Assembly (NCBI RefSeq): GCF_024138145.1
Contig: NZ_CP099997.1
Span: 1-64,000 of the forward strand
DNA length: 64,000 nt
Direction of reading: 5' to 3'
From: Natronosalvus halobius
GTDB lineage: Archaea; Halobacteriota; Halobacteria; Halobacteriales; Natrialbaceae
The translations under genes were made by a program, and so were the position numbers. This document shows, one piece after another, positions 50,980-61,361 of this stretch (position 1 is its first letter; each line of letters opens with the position of its first letter). Below the pieces are notes generated by a model that was not told the origin of the DNA, did not search any database, and was given only the letters and a program-made list of their open reading frames with translations.

Positions 50980-53483
50980 GATGTGATCGTCAGTTTTTCC
51001 GCGTCGACGCCTTTGACGTCGATGTCGAACGTCGCCTCGCTCGAGACTTCGTACTCGAGAGTCGCCTCCTCGCCGCCGGGAACGTCCGCCTCCCAGGAGA
51101 CGAACCACTCGCCGTCCATCTCGACGGCCGAGGCGCCGTCGGAGAGGTTCCGCGGTTCTGCGGAGACGATGTCGGTTATCTCGAGGGTCTCGTTCGTGCT
51201 CGAGTGGTTCTCGACGACGAGTTTGACCGTCGATGCGTCGCCGTCGCCATCGCCGGCGTCGTCGTCACCGTCAACACCCTCCAGGTGACGCTCGACCAGG
51301 ACGTTGTTCATGATCCGCGCCACGGCGTCGTCGATGTTGGGCTGGTTGCGCCCCGTCACCTCCGCGACCTTCTCGGCCATCTCCGGGAGAATCTTGCCCA
51401 GGACGTTCTGTTTCTTCCGGCGCTTTTGCATCGAGCGCCGTTTGTTGAGGTAGCGCTTGAGTTCGCGGGCGGCCTCCCGGATGGCGAGTTCGATCTCGTC
51501 TTCGATCTCGGGGACGTTCGCGATGGCGTCTTTGGACTCGCTCGTGAAGGGGACGTTCGTCGAGGCGACGTGGACCATGATCACGGCGGGTCCGGTCGGT
51601 ATCCCGGAGCCCCCGGGCTGGTCGAGGCCGTAGTTGCGCCAGCCGATGCTCTTGACGACGTCGGTGGTAGCACAGGCACCGCGCTGGTAGACGAGCGGCA
51701 CCCGGTTCGCGAACCGGAGGACGTCGGCGGTTCCCTCGGCCGGGAGGTCACCACCGTAGGCGATGCCGGCCTCGACGATGAACGGGTCGCCGCCGGAGAC
51801 GCCCGCGTCGCGAGTCGCCGCCGCGTAGAAGTCCGCGTCGAACTCCTTCTTCAATCCGGCTTCGACCAGGTCGGCCGTGATCGGCGAGAGACACCGTGTC
51901 GGCGGGGCCATGATGTTCGTCGCGCGCATTCCCTCGACGAGGTCGCTGGCGGCGTCCCGGTCGCTCGCGAGTTCGCGAACGAGCGGCGTGTCGTCCGGGA
52001 CGGTCACCATTACGTCCCATATCGCTTCGACGACGTTTTCGCGGGCAGTGTCGCCGAACGCCACGTCGTCGTACTCCTCGGTCAGGTCCGCGGCTCGGTC
52101 GACGGCGGACTCGAGAGCCTTCCTGGTGAGTCGGTGTCGGTCGTCCTCGAGGTCCTCGAACGTGCCGGCCAGACGGACGGCGAAGGCGTGGACGACCTCG
52201 TCGTCCTTCCGGGTGCTCGTGGCGTCGTCGCTGAGTTCGTAGAGGTCGGCGACGATGCGGGAGACGTCTTCCGGGGTCGTGGCGTCTGCGCCGTTCTGGT
52301 CGTCGTCGCCGTCCTGGTCGTCCACCTCATCGTGCCCGACGAGCGCGGACCACGCCGATTCGAGCGCCTTCTCGCGAACGGTCGACCCGAACGTCGTGCC
52401 GTACTCGTCACCGACCTCGTCGGCGACCTCCTCGACGACCGTCGACAGTTCGTGGTGGGAGATTCGATCCCGACTCGAGACGGCGTCCGCGATTCCGTTG
52501 GCAAAGTCAGTCGTCGCGTTGGCTCCCTTGTTTGCCGTGGAGTTTTCGACGGCGGCGGCGACGTCCGCCGCCTCGTGGCTCGCTGGCGGTTTCCAGGCCA
52601 TCTCGCGGCCGTAGTGGCGGTCGCGGAACTCGTCGATGATCGAATTGGCCGTCTTCTTGCCGACGCGAGTGAACTCCTCCTGGAGGAACCCCGAGACGGA
52701 GTGAGAGTCGGTTGCGGCGAGCATCTTGATCACCGTTCCCAGTTCGACCCCGTGGGGGTGGGGACGGATCTCCTCGGTCTCCTCGGGGAGCTGATCGGTC
52801 GCACGCTCGAATTTGAAGTGTGCCGTGGGCTCGCGCAACTCGAGGCGGGCGTGGGGATTGACGACCGCGGTGTGCTTGAAGTAGTCGTGGAGCTGGGCGC
52901 GAGCGCGCATGTTGGCCTCCATCTCGAGTTCGATTCGGGTGCCGTGGGGGCGGTCCCACGACGTCGTCTCCGCGACGCTGATCTCGGGTTCGTTCTCGTC
53001 GGTGTCGACGATCAACTCGAAGTACTCGGCCTCGCTCGACCCCTGGGTTCGGCTGGTGATCTTCGCGGGTTTGCCGCTCGTGAGCTGGGAGTAGAGCACT
53101 GCCGCGGAGATACCGATCCCCTGCTGGCCACGGGCCTGTTCGCGAGCGTGGAACCGAGAGCCGTAGAGGAGTTTTCCGAAGACCTTCGGGAGCGATTCTT
53201 TCGTGATTCCCGGTCCGTTATCCTCGACGATCAGGCGATAGTAGTCGTCGGCTTCCTGGATCTCGACGTAGATATCGGGGAGAATGCTGGACTCTTCGGC
53301 GGCGTCGAGAGCGTTGTCGACGGCCTCTTTGACGGCCGTGACGAGCCCGCGAGCACCGCTGTCGAAGCCCAGCATGTGCTTGTTCTTTTCGAAGAACTCG
53401 GCGATGGAGATCGCTCGCTGGTTGTCAGCGAGTTCCTCGGCGATCCCCGGCTCGTCGCCGAGTGTCGACTGTAGCGACGTCAT
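50976..53483 (-). CDS. top6B: DNA topoisomerase VI subunit B, with insertion
   Basis: GHKL ATPase subunit of topoisomerase VI. ATP site: [15 protein letters not shown] (about residues 53-67), IVEDNGPGI and [14 protein letters not shown]. The H2TH and transducer regions follow, with the C-terminal [18 protein letters not shown] and a Ig-like tail. At 835 aa it is about 200-300 longer than crenarchaeal forms. The excess lies at about 330-510 and contains two similar modules ([36 protein letters not shown]). Start [13 protein letters not shown]. Confidence 0.93.
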   Translation of the reverse strand: MTSLQSTLGDEPGIAEELADNQRAISIAEFFEKNKHMLGFDSGARGLVTAVKEAVDNALDAAEESSILPDIYVEIQEADDYYRLIVEDNGPGITKESLPKVFGKLLYGSRFHAREQARGQQGIGISAAVLYSQLTSGKPAKITSRTQGSSEAEYFELIVDTDENEPEISVAETTSWDRPHGTRIELEMEANMRARAQLHDYFKHTAVVNPHARLELREPTAHFKFERATDQLPEETEEIRPHPHGVELGTVIKMLAATDSHSVSGFLQEEFTRVGKKTANSIIDEFRDRHYGREMAWKPPASHEAADVAAAVENSTANKGANATTDFANGIADAVSSRDRISHHELSTVVEEVADEVGDEYGTTFGSTVREKALESAWSALVGHDEVDDQDGDDDQNGADATTPEDVSRIVADLYELSDDATSTRKDDEVVHAFAVRLAGTFEDLEDDRHRLTRKALESAVDRAADLTEEYDDVAFGDTARENVVEAIWDVMVTVPDDTPLVRELASDRDAASDLVEGMRATNIMAPPTRCLSPITADLVEAGLKKEFDADFYAAATRDAGVSGGDPFIVEAGIAYGGDLPAEGTADVLRFANRVPLVYQRGACATTDVVKSIGWRNYGLDQPGGSGIPTGPAVIMVHVASTNVPFTSESKDAIANVPEIEDEIELAIREAARELKRYLNKRRSMQKRRKKQNVLGKILPEMAEKVAEVTGRNQPNIDDAVARIMNNVLVERHLEGVDGDDDAGDGDGDASTVKLVVENHSSTNETLEITDIVSAEPRNLSDGASAVEMDGEWFVSWEADVPGGEEATLEYEVSSEATFDIDVKGVDAEKLTITS

Positions 53484-53668
53484 CGTCGTTCTGTTGTAGC
53501 GGCGGGGGTAAAAGGTGTGCGTTACCGTAGTGAAAGTGATCGAGGCTCGAGGCGGCCGGTGCCTGGTCTCTTCGTGCGTTCCGTTCGCGGTTGTTTCTGC
53601 GCACCCGGGGCGAGCGGTTCGACGAGTCGTACTCGACTCGAGGCGTAGGTGAATACTCGTGTGTCGCA

Positions 53669-53722
53669 TACGTGACAGTCGGCCGAAATCCGCGCGCTCG
53701 CGCGCGTACGTGACTTTTATTA
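53669..53722 (+). promoter_or_regulatory. gyrB promoter with alternating-CG tract and TACGTGAC repeats
   Basis: TACGTGAC occurs at 53669-53676 and 53707-53714, exactly 38 bp apart. Between them is CGCGCGCTCGCGCGCG, most of it strict purine/pyrimidine alternation, which favours left-handed DNA under negative supercoiling. TTTTATTA (53715-53722) follows at once, 33-40 nt before the gyrB ATG. The tract lies in the 271 bp shared with divergent top6B. Confidence 0.65.
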
Positions 53723-53754
53723 CCCCCCGACCACTACCCGCAATCAGGTTTTGT

Positions 53755-55686
53755 ATGTCTCAAGATAGCGAGTACGGCGCCGGACAAATCCAGGTCCTAG
53801 AGGGCCTGGAAGCGGTCCAAAAGCGACCGGCGATGTACATCGGTTCGACGGATACGCGGGGACTCCACCACCTCGTCTACGAGGTCGTGGACAACTCCAT
53901 CGACGAGGCGCTGGCCGGCCACTGCGACGACATCACCGTGACCATCCACGAGGACGGTGCGGTGAGCGTCGCCGACGACGGCCGTGGCATCCCCGTCGAC
54001 ACCCACGAGGAGTACGACCGCCCGGCCCTCGAGGTCATTCTCACCGTCCTCCACGCCGGTGGGAAGTTCGATAACAAGTCCTACCAGGTCTCCGGGGGTC
54101 TCCACGGCGTCGGCGTCTCCGTCGTCAACGCCCTCTCAGGACGCTTCGAGGTGACCGTCAAGCGCGACGGCGGTGTCTTCTCCCACGCGTTCGAGAACGG
54201 CGAGCCACAGGGGGACATGGAGCGGGTTCGCGACCTCGAACCCGACGAAGAGACGGGTACCCAGATCACCTTCTGGCCCGACCGCGACATCTTCGAGACG
54301 ACCGAGTTCTCCTTCTCGACGCTCTCGAATCGGCTCCGCGAACTCGCGTTTCTGAACTCCGGCGTTCGGATCACGCTTCGGGACGAACGCGAGACGGACG
54401 ACGAGGGGCAGCCAGTCGAGGATACGTACGTCTACGAAGGTGGGATTCGCGAGTTCGTCGAGTACCTCAACGAGACGCGATCCTCCCTCCACGACGACGT
54501 TATCTACTTCGAGGACGACGCCCAGAACATCCAGGTCGAGGTGGCGATGCAGGCCACCGAGGAGCTCCAGGGCTCGATCCACGCTTTCGCCAACAACATC
54601 AACACGCGCGAGGGCGGGACACACCTGACTGGGTTCAAGACCGCCCTCACCCGCGTAGTCAACGACTATGGGGGCGAAAACGGCCTGCTCTCGGACCTCG
54701 AGGAGAACCTCCGCGGCGACGACATTCGTGAGGGGCTCACCGCAGTCATCTCGATCAAACACCCCGATCCGCAGTTCGAAGGGCAGACGAAGACGAAACT
54801 CGGCAACTCGGAGGTGCGGGGTATCGTCGAGAGCGCGATGCACGACGGGCTGTCGACGTACTTCGAGGAACACCCAGACACCGCCCAGGCCATCGTGATG
54901 AAGGCCGTCGAGGCCGCGAAAGCCCGCAAGGCCGCGAAGAAGGCAGAGGAGCTCACGCGACGAAAATCCGCCCTCGAGTCGACGTCTCTCCCCGGCAAAC
55001 TCGCGGACTGTCAGACCAAAGATCCCGACGAGGCCGAACTGTTCATCGCGGAGGGTGACTCCGCGGGCGGCAGCGCGAAACAGGCCCGAAATCCGGAGTT
55101 CCAGGCCGTTCTCCCCATCAAGGGGAAGATCCTCAACGTCGAGAAGCACCGACTGGATCGCATCCTCGAGAACGAAGAGATTCGGAACATGATCACCGCC
55201 ATCGGCGCGGGGATCGGCGAAGAGTTCGACATCGACAACATCCGGTACAAGAAGATCATCATGGCGACCGACGCCGACGTCGACGGGGCCCACATCCGGA
55301 CCCTGCTGCTGACGTTCTTCTACCGGCACATGCGCCCGCTGCTCGAGGGTGGCTACGTCTACGCGACCCAGCCGCCGCTGTACCGCATCCGGTACCGTGG
55401 GGAGACCTACGACGCGATGACCGACGCCGAGCGCGACGAGATCGTCGAGGAGAAGTGCAACGGCAACCCGACGCAGGTCCAGCGCTTCAAGGGGCTCGGC
55501 GAAATGAACCCCGAGCAGCTCTGGAGTACGACGATGAATCCGGACAACCGCATCCTCAAGCAAATCGCGGTCGAGGACGCGGCGGCGGCCGATCGCATGT
55601 TCTCGGTACTGATGGGCGATGCCGTCGAGCCGCGAAAGCAGTTCATCAAGGACCACGCCCCCGAGGCAGAGTGGATCGACATATAG
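53755..55686 (+). CDS. gyrB: DNA gyrase subunit B
   Basis: ATPase subunit of gyrase, which introduces negative supercoils. GHKL motifs [37 protein letters not shown] and [14 protein letters not shown], then the Toprim region with [17 protein letters not shown] (about residues 424-440), [11 protein letters not shown] and [20 protein letters not shown]. 643 aa, intein-free. Followed by gyrA after 84 nt, so one operon. Haloarchaea are unusual among archaea in having it beside topoisomerase VI. Confidence 0.97.
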   Translation: MSQDSEYGAGQIQVLEGLEAVQKRPAMYIGSTDTRGLHHLVYEVVDNSIDEALAGHCDDITVTIHEDGAVSVADDGRGIPVDTHEEYDRPALEVILTVLHAGGKFDNKSYQVSGGLHGVGVSVVNALSGRFEVTVKRDGGVFSHAFENGEPQGDMERVRDLEPDEETGTQITFWPDRDIFETTEFSFSTLSNRLRELAFLNSGVRITLRDERETDDEGQPVEDTYVYEGGIREFVEYLNETRSSLHDDVIYFEDDAQNIQVEVAMQATEELQGSIHAFANNINTREGGTHLTGFKTALTRVVNDYGGENGLLSDLEENLRGDDIREGLTAVISIKHPDPQFEGQTKTKLGNSEVRGIVESAMHDGLSTYFEEHPDTAQAIVMKAVEAAKARKAAKKAEELTRRKSALESTSLPGKLADCQTKDPDEAELFIAEGDSAGGSAKQARNPEFQAVLPIKGKILNVEKHRLDRILENEEIRNMITAIGAGIGEEFDIDNIRYKKIIMATDADVDGAHIRTLLLTFFYRHMRPLLEGGYVYATQPPLYRIRYRGETYDAMTDAERDEIVEEKCNGNPTQVQRFKGLGEMNPEQLWSTTMNPDNRILKQIAVEDAAAADRMFSVLMGDAVEPRKQFIKDHAPEAEWIDI

Positions 55687-55770
55687 ACGTCAGCAAACGC
55701 CACCAATGTATTCAGCCACATTCCGATCGACGATGAGCCAGCCACGACGAACAGAGGTGTCCTTCGAGCG

Positions 55771-58323
55771 ATGAGTTCCGAAGTGCCAGACCCCAGCGAC
55801 ATCGACGCGGCCTCAGTCGAACCGGTCCGCATCGAAGACGAGATGGAGCAGAGCTACATCGACTACGCGATGAGCGTCATCGCCGGACGCGCCCTCCCCC
55901 GGGTCGAAGACGGCCTCAAACCCGTCCACCGGCGCATCCTCTACGCGATGCACGAGATGGGCGTCTCGAGTCGCTCGAGTCACCGCAAGTCCTCCTCGAT
56001 CGTCGGGGAGACGATGGGTGACTTCCACCCCCACGGCGACCGGGCGATCTACGACACCCTGGTCCGGATGGCCCAGGACTTCTCGATGCGCTACCCGCTC
56101 GTAGACGGCCAGGGGAACTTCGGTTCGATGGACGGCGACCCGCCAGCCGCCCAGCGATACACGGAGGCCCGCATGGCCGCCATCGCCGAGGAGTTGCTCG
56201 AGGACATCGACAGGGACACGGTCGACTTCTCCTCGAACTACGACGACCGCCTTCAGGAGCCGGACGTGCTCCCGGCGGCGTTCCCGAACCTCCTCGTGAA
56301 CGGCTCGTCGGGAATCGCCGTCGGGATGTCGACGAACATCCCGCCGCACAATTTAGGAGAGGTGATCGACGCGACGGTCGAACTCATCGACAACCCCGAC
56401 GCGACCGTCGAGGATCTGATGGAACACGTCAAGGGTCCGGACTTCCCGACGGGGGCCAACATCGTCGGCCGTGACGCAATTTACTCGGCGTACAAGACCG
56501 GCCGCGGGCGGATCCGCGTTCGCGCCGAGTTCGAGGTCGAGGAGTGGAAGCGTGATCGCGAGCGCATCGTCGTCACCGAAGTGCCCTACCAGGCGAACAA
56601 GGCCCGTCTGGTCGAGCGCATCGCCGAGGACGTCACCGAGGGCGCTCTCGAGGGCATCTCGGACCTGCGCGACGAGTCCGACCGCGACGGCGTTCGCATC
56701 GTGATCGAACTCAAGCGTGGTGCGAACACGGACGTCGTCAAGAACCGACTGCTCGAGAACCACCTCGAGCGAACCTTCGGCGTCATCAACCTCGCGCTGG
56801 TCGACGGCCAGCCGAAGGTGTTGACGCTCAGGGAGACGCTCCAGGAGTACATCTCCCACCGAAAGGAGGTCGTCCGACGGCGCAGCGAGTACGACCTCGC
56901 GGAGGCGGAAGACCGCGCGCACATCCTCGAGGGCCGTCTGAAGGCGCTCGAGAACATCGACGACGTGGTCGACCTCATCCAGGACTCCGAGGACCGCGAC
57001 GAGGCGCGAACGGGGCTCGAGGAAACCTTCGACTTTTCCGAATCGCAGGCCGAGCACATCGTCCGGATGCAACTCGGGAGCCTCACCTCGATGGAGTCGG
57101 CGGAAATCGAGGACGAGTACGAGGAGGTTACGGCGGAAATCGAACGCCTCGAGGCGATCCTCGGGAGCGAGTCGGCGCTGTACGAGGTCATCAAAGAGGA
57201 GTTACTCGAGATCAAAGACGAGTACGCCGACGACCGGCGGACCTCGATCATCGAGGACATGGGGGCGGTGACCCACGAGGACCTGATCCCCCAGGAGGAC
57301 GTCTTCGTCGTCATGACCGAGGACGACTACGTCAAGCGGATGCCGATCGAGAACTTCGAGGCCCAGGGTCGGGGCGGCAAGGGAATCATCGGTGCGGACG
57401 TCAAGGACGAGGACCGCGTGACGACGGTCTTCCGGGCGAACACCCACGACTACCTGCTGTGTTTCACCAATCACGGCCAGGTCTACCGGCTCAAGACATA
57501 CGAGATCCCAGAGATGAGTCGGACGGCGCGGGGGAAATCCGCCGTCAATATCCTCGACCTCGATCCGGGCGAGGACATCACGGCTATCGTCGACACTGAC
57601 GCCTTCGACGGGGAGGAGTACGTGACGATGGTGACCAAACACGGGTACGTAAAACGGACGGCAGGCGAGGAGTTCGACAACATCCTCTCGACGGGCATCA
57701 TCGCCGCCAGCCTCGAGGAGAGCGACGAACTCGTCGACGTGGACGTGACCGACGGGTCGAAGGATCTCGTCATCGGGACCGAACAGGGGATGACGATTCG
57801 CTTCGACGAGGACGAGGTTCGGTCCATGGGTCGGAACGCCCGTGGGGTCAACGGAATCAAACTCGAGGACGGCGACGCCGTGGCCGGCCTGGTCTCGACC
57901 GACGAGGGCGACGAGCGTGCGTTACTGACGGTGACCGAGAACGGCTACGGCAAGCGGACGTTGCTCTCGGCCTACCGGACCCAGTCGCGGTACGGGAAGG
58001 GATTGATCGACATCAAGACCAACGAGCGAAACGGCCCGGTGACGGCGGTGAAGGCGGTCACGGAAGACAACGAACTCGTCCTGATGAGCGAGCGTGGCCA
58101 GATCATGCGTACACGGGCGAGCGAGATTTCGACCGTCGGTCGGAACACGATGGGCGTAACGGTGATGGACGTCGAGGCGAGCGACGCGGTCGCCAGCGTC
58201 GACGTGATTCCGGCGGAACTCGGGGTGGATGCTGACGAGACGGAGGCTGACGACGTAGACGTCGCTGACGAGACGGATATCGACGAGGCGGCCGTCGACG
58301 CGGATTCGACAACCGACGAATAA
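55771..58323 (+). CDS. gyrA: DNA gyrase subunit A
   Basis: Breakage-rejoining subunit of gyrase. The catalytic tyrosine is Tyr130 in [12 protein letters not shown]; the quinolone-region [20 protein letters not shown] (about residues 85-104) is standard. The GyrA box, needed to wrap DNA, reads QGRGGKG (about 532-538), followed by six-bladed C-terminal repeats ([55 protein letters not shown]). The tail of about 35 residues is nearly all Asp/Glu/Ala/Val. 850 aa. Confidence 0.97.
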   Translation: MSSEVPDPSDIDAASVEPVRIEDEMEQSYIDYAMSVIAGRALPRVEDGLKPVHRRILYAMHEMGVSSRSSHRKSSSIVGETMGDFHPHGDRAIYDTLVRMAQDFSMRYPLVDGQGNFGSMDGDPPAAQRYTEARMAAIAEELLEDIDRDTVDFSSNYDDRLQEPDVLPAAFPNLLVNGSSGIAVGMSTNIPPHNLGEVIDATVELIDNPDATVEDLMEHVKGPDFPTGANIVGRDAIYSAYKTGRGRIRVRAEFEVEEWKRDRERIVVTEVPYQANKARLVERIAEDVTEGALEGISDLRDESDRDGVRIVIELKRGANTDVVKNRLLENHLERTFGVINLALVDGQPKVLTLRETLQEYISHRKEVVRRRSEYDLAEAEDRAHILEGRLKALENIDDVVDLIQDSEDRDEARTGLEETFDFSESQAEHIVRMQLGSLTSMESAEIEDEYEEVTAEIERLEAILGSESALYEVIKEELLEIKDEYADDRRTSIIEDMGAVTHEDLIPQEDVFVVMTEDDYVKRMPIENFEAQGRGGKGIIGADVKDEDRVTTVFRANTHDYLLCFTNHGQVYRLKTYEIPEMSRTARGKSAVNILDLDPGEDITAIVDTDAFDGEEYVTMVTKHGYVKRTAGEEFDNILSTGIIAASLEESDELVDVDVTDGSKDLVIGTEQGMTIRFDEDEVRSMGRNARGVNGIKLEDGDAVAGLVSTDEGDERALLTVTENGYGKRTLLSAYRTQSRYGKGLIDIKTNERNGPVTAVKAVTEDNELVLMSERGQIMRTRASEISTVGRNTMGVTVMDVEASDAVASVDVIPAELGVDADETEADDVDVADETDIDEAAVDADSTTDE

Positions 58324-58501
58324 CCGACCTCTCGTTTTCGTTCGTCCTCGAGAGACCGCTTTCGGGGAGAACCTGGTTCGGTCAGTCTCGAGAATCTGTC
58401 CTGTAACCCGCGTTCCAAAGGTCGAACGTACTTTCGAGGGCTCGAAGCGTGTGGTTCAGGGTCCAAACGAGGTCCACGGACGTATTCGTCACTCTGCCGG
58501 G

Positions 58502-58530
58502 ATAGTGTGGGAGCACACTATGCTTTATGA
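58502..58530 (+). promoter_or_regulatory. Operator palindrome and TATA box of vapBC
   Basis: ATAGTGTG (58502-58509) and CACACTAT (58514-58521) form a perfect 8-bp inverted repeat separated by GGAG, immediately followed by the TATA box CTTTATGAG (about 28 nt from the vapB ATG). The layout is that of an antitoxin-bound, self-repressing promoter. Confidence 0.75.
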
Positions 58531-58553
58531 GTAGCGGCCTCGTATTCTCGCCC

Positions 58554-58805
58554 ATGAGCAGTGAGCGTGTCGACTCCGAGAGCAAGGTGTCGGGGAATCA
58601 GGCGAATATCCCCGCTCGTATCCGACGGGAACTCGAGATCGACGACGGCGACAGACTCCGCTGGCACGTCGAGGACGACGGAACGCTCCGAGTACAGGTC
58701 GTCCAGCAGCGAACCGGGACGTTCAGCGACTTCGACGGCTACGACGGCGATCAGGCAACGGAAGCCGAGAACCAACACGACGCGTGGGGCGTCGACCTCG
58801 AGTAG
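58554..58805 (+). CDS. vapB: AbrB/SpoVT-fold antitoxin (VapB type)
   Basis: An 83-aa protein with an N-terminal swapped-hairpin AbrB domain (VDSESKVSGNQANIPARIRR, then ELEIDDGDRLRWHVEDDGTL, about residues 6-45), which normally binds the operator and is often conditional. The C-terminal half (TGTFSDFDGYDGDQ...WGVDLE) is acidic and likely wraps the toxin. The leaderless start is set by the TATA box. The toxin gene starts 9 nt on. Confidence 0.88.
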   Translation: MSSERVDSESKVSGNQANIPARIRRELEIDDGDRLRWHVEDDGTLRVQVVQQRTGTFSDFDGYDGDQATEAENQHDAWGVDLE

Positions 58806-58814
58806 CTGAGATAG

Positions 58815-59249
58815 ATGCCGCGTGCACTCGTCGATACAACCGTTCTCTTTGCGGCGGCGTACCGCCAAGACAGCGCACACGACGCCGCCCTCCCTATCCT
58901 CAGGCAAATCGACACCGCTGCTCTCCCGGAGGCAGTGATTCTCGACTACGTCCTCGCGGAGACGCTAAACGGGTTGACGACGCACGCGGGTCACGACGCC
59001 GCTGTCGATTTCCTCGATCGGGTGGAAGAGAACACGCAATTCCACATCGATTCTCTGACGGCGGACGAATTTGCCGCGGCAAAAGCCCTCTTCCGGCAGT
59101 ACGAGTGCTTCTCGTTCGTTGATGCCGCGATCGTCGCGTACATGCAAGCGGAGGGACTCGGGTACCTCTACGCGTTCGACGACGATTTCGACGCTGCAGA
59201 GGACGTCTACCGACTCGACGTCGCAACGAACCCGTATCAACCAGAGTGA
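58815..59249 (+). CDS. vapC: PIN-domain ribonuclease toxin (VapC type)
   Basis: A 144-aa PIN nuclease, probably cutting tRNA or rRNA when free of antitoxin. The four acidic residues are Asp7 in MPRALVDTTVLFAAAY, Glu about 50 in YVLAETLNGL, Asp about 101 in FSFVDAAIVAYMQ, and Asp about 120 in YLYAFDDDFDAAED. All are intact, so it should be active. Operon with vapB. Confidence 0.9.
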   Translation: MPRALVDTTVLFAAAYRQDSAHDAALPILRQIDTAALPEAVILDYVLAETLNGLTTHAGHDAAVDFLDRVEENTQFHIDSLTADEFAAAKALFRQYECFSFVDAAIVAYMQAEGLGYLYAFDDDFDAAEDVYRLDVATNPYQPE

Positions 59250-59594
59250 TCGAGACACACCCCGAATTCAGCACAACTCGACGATCACCGGATGAAGTTG
59301 GGGGCTCTATCGATGCTCACGTCGGAACTCAATTCGCACACAGTGAGTCGCACCAGTGAGAGTGTATTCCCCGCACACTGCTTCTGAAGCAGGGGTTTCA
59401 CCGAATGCCAGGGTAGAGTCCCTCGAGTAGCCTCGCCCTCTCCAGCCGAATGCGGTGCTCGCTTCGCTGCGCTCTTCACCCCTCGCGCGACGTGGATGAC
59501 CGACCCTCGCTACGCCCGGGCTGCTCGACAGCACGCGCCGCGGTGGGCCGGTCCCACCCGATTATCCGATCCGCAGGATGCGTCCTGGACACGG
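59250..59594. other. Intergenic region, possible transposon remnant
   Basis: About 345 bases without an intact gene. On the minus strand one frame reads STLAFGETPASEAVCGEYTL then VRIEFRREHR before a stop, which has the style of the C-terminal end of haloarchaeal TnpB-like proteins. Nothing upstream resembles the rest of such a protein. A CGGTGCTCGCTTCGCTGCGC run common at haloarchaeal insertion scars lies at 59452-59471. Confidence 0.35.
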
Positions 59595-60920
59595 TCACCG
59601 TCTGGTGAGCAGGCGCTGGTAGCTCGCCTTCGCCGCGCTCCAGGCGGGGTACAGTGTCGTGTACACCGGGTCGGGCGCGTTGCGGGCGCCCGCTCGAAGG
59701 ACGCGGTGGCGCAGCGGCGACCCCGAGTTGTCGACGATCTCGGAGAGGCTGGCGGACTCGAGCCAGGCGAAGAAGGCGCGTTCGGCCGCCGTTTTCGGCT
59801 CCGTTTTTCGAACCCGGTCGCGGATGTCTGCCCACATGTAGCGCTCGTCCTGGCCGAGGATCCAGCGGCCGCCCTCGAGCCCCTGTCGGAGGTCGTGGTA
59901 CCGGTCGTCAGTGAACGGGTAGCCGTGTTCGGTCGGTTCGAGGCCGGCCAGTCGGAGGCCGACGGCCGTCCGGTAGCACTTCTCGCAGACTCCGCAGTTG
60001 CCGTCCATCCGGTCGTTGCAGGTCTGAAGGGCGAGGTCAGGGGCGTCGCTCTCGGCGTAGGCGGCGAGCACGTCGAGGCGCTCCTGACGGGTCAGGTCGT
60101 AGGCGTCGTGGTGACACCGGGTGCCATCCCAGCGGACGTTGTCGTCGATGTCGGGGTGAGAGCCCCACTCGAGGTCGATCCCCTCCCAGTGGGTGGCGGC
60201 CATGTAGAGGTCCGTCATCCCGCGTGCGGCGGCCAGCGGGGCACAGAGCCCCAGCAAGCCGAGGCCGTGGCCGACGGAGCTGTACCAGCCGCCGTCGACG
60301 TAGCGTTTGTAGTGGGCGAGCAACATCGGGTGGTCGAGGAAGGAGAGCATGTTGGCCTCGACGAAGGCGGTCTCGAGGTTGCGGTCGGTGGCGAAGTCGG
60401 TCACCCGGTCGACCAGGTGGTTCCACTGCTCGTCGTCCGAACTGTCGGGCGTAATCGTCCAGCCGCGGATGCTGATCAGCGTGGGTTCCTCTTCGCGGTG
60501 ACGGACGTACGAGCACGTGGAGTCGACGCCGCCGGTGAAGAGGAGGCCGCTCTCCGCGTTCTCATCGTCGCCGTCGTCGCTGGATACACGCGTGTCGACG
60601 ACCTCGCGAGCGTAGAGGTCGCCACCCTCGAGGAAGTCGTACATCTCGAGCATGGCCGCCTGGACGTCCTCGAGCGCCGAGACGAACGTCGCGTCGACGG
60701 TATCGACGTACACGTCCGCGCCCGCGGCCCAGGCGACGGGACAGACCTGAGCCAGCGCCGGGACGACGAGCAGCGAGTCGGGGACCGACTCGATGTCGAC
60801 GTCGTAGGTGACCTCGAGCGGATCGCCAGTGAAGAACCGGGCGAGGTCGTTCGAGGGGCGAACGGTCGTTCGAAGGGTGCGTCCATCCGTCGTCGGGGTG
60901 TCGATGTGTATCGATGCCAT
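59595..60920 (-). CDS. PP-loop ATPase with QueC-like zinc site
   Basis: A 441-aa protein. An N-terminal part of about 120 residues is unassigned. LLFTGGVDSTCSYVRHREEE (about residues 127-146) is the PP-loop, in the variant FTGGVDST. Further on, a CNDRMDGNCGVCEKCYRTAV cluster (Cys301, 309, 312, 315) matches the zinc site of QueC-type synthases. It presumably adenylates a carboxyl or carbonyl group of an unknown substrate; it is twice the length of QueC. Start MASIHIDTPTTDG. Divergent from the large membrane protein, so it may take part in surface polymer synthesis. Confidence 0.75.
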   Translation of the reverse strand: MASIHIDTPTTDGRTLRTTVRPSNDLARFFTGDPLEVTYDVDIESVPDSLLVVPALAQVCPVAWAAGADVYVDTVDATFVSALEDVQAAMLEMYDFLEGGDLYAREVVDTRVSSDDGDDENAESGLLFTGGVDSTCSYVRHREEEPTLISIRGWTITPDSSDDEQWNHLVDRVTDFATDRNLETAFVEANMLSFLDHPMLLAHYKRYVDGGWYSSVGHGLGLLGLCAPLAAARGMTDLYMAATHWEGIDLEWGSHPDIDDNVRWDGTRCHHDAYDLTRQERLDVLAAYAESDAPDLALQTCNDRMDGNCGVCEKCYRTAVGLRLAGLEPTEHGYPFTDDRYHDLRQGLEGGRWILGQDERYMWADIRDRVRKTEPKTAAERAFFAWLESASLSEIVDNSGSPLRHRVLRAGARNAPDPVYTTLYPAWSAAKASYQRLLTRR

Positions 60921-61361
60921 GGTCGAAGAGTGGGGTCGCCACCGGTTTCGGCTCGAGGGTGACGACCGGTCGTCTCGTGACCACCACCGAGGACGGTAAA
61001 AACAGGCACAATCGTTGACGCGTTGGGCATCGTAGAAATCACCGCCTAGAGACTGGTAGGCGCTCGTATCCGCCTCTGACGCCCCTTCGATCGTCGTCTC
61101 GACCGCCAAATTGAACTCCCGCATCCCCCGCTCTACTAGCGTGCACCATCGTCTCGAGCGTCGCCTCACGCCTGGCGCAGGAGGGGAGGGACGATGCCGG
61201 GTGCAAGCGGGCGCTGGCCAGTCATCCACCGGGCCGACCCGTGGCGCGACTGCTTCGATAGGGTAGGCGGAGGATAACAAACCCCTCCCTTCTCGAGGCA
61301 TTTCACCAATGCGAACTGTCACGCCAGCCATCGTCGACGGTCGCCTCGCGCGGGTGAGTCG
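60921..61361. other. Divergent intergenic region
   Basis: About 440 bases between the PP-loop gene and the membrane protein gene. TTTTTAC on the minus strand near 60995-61003 may be the PP-loop gene's TATA box, leaving a leader of about 55 nt. A minus-strand open frame (61124 downward, starting MREFNLAVETTIEGASEADT) joins the PP-loop gene in frame, but its sequence becomes Arg/Ser-rich, so I do not accept it as an extension. No RNA gene seen. Confidence 0.45.

Noticed and set aside
51204-53474. A 756-codon plus-strand open frame antisense to top6B, and similar long frames opposite gyrB, ilvB, rtcB and other genes
   Set aside because: High-GC coding DNA leaves antisense frames open by wobble bias. 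These translations are Val/Asp/Arg-rich without motifs, while the opposite strand encodes complete known enzymes.
60921-61124. N-terminal extension of the PP-loop protein from ATG 61124
   Set aside because: The open frame joins in phase but its sequence turns Arg/Ser/His-rich with poor wobble bias. The ATG at 60920 gives a proper protein start.
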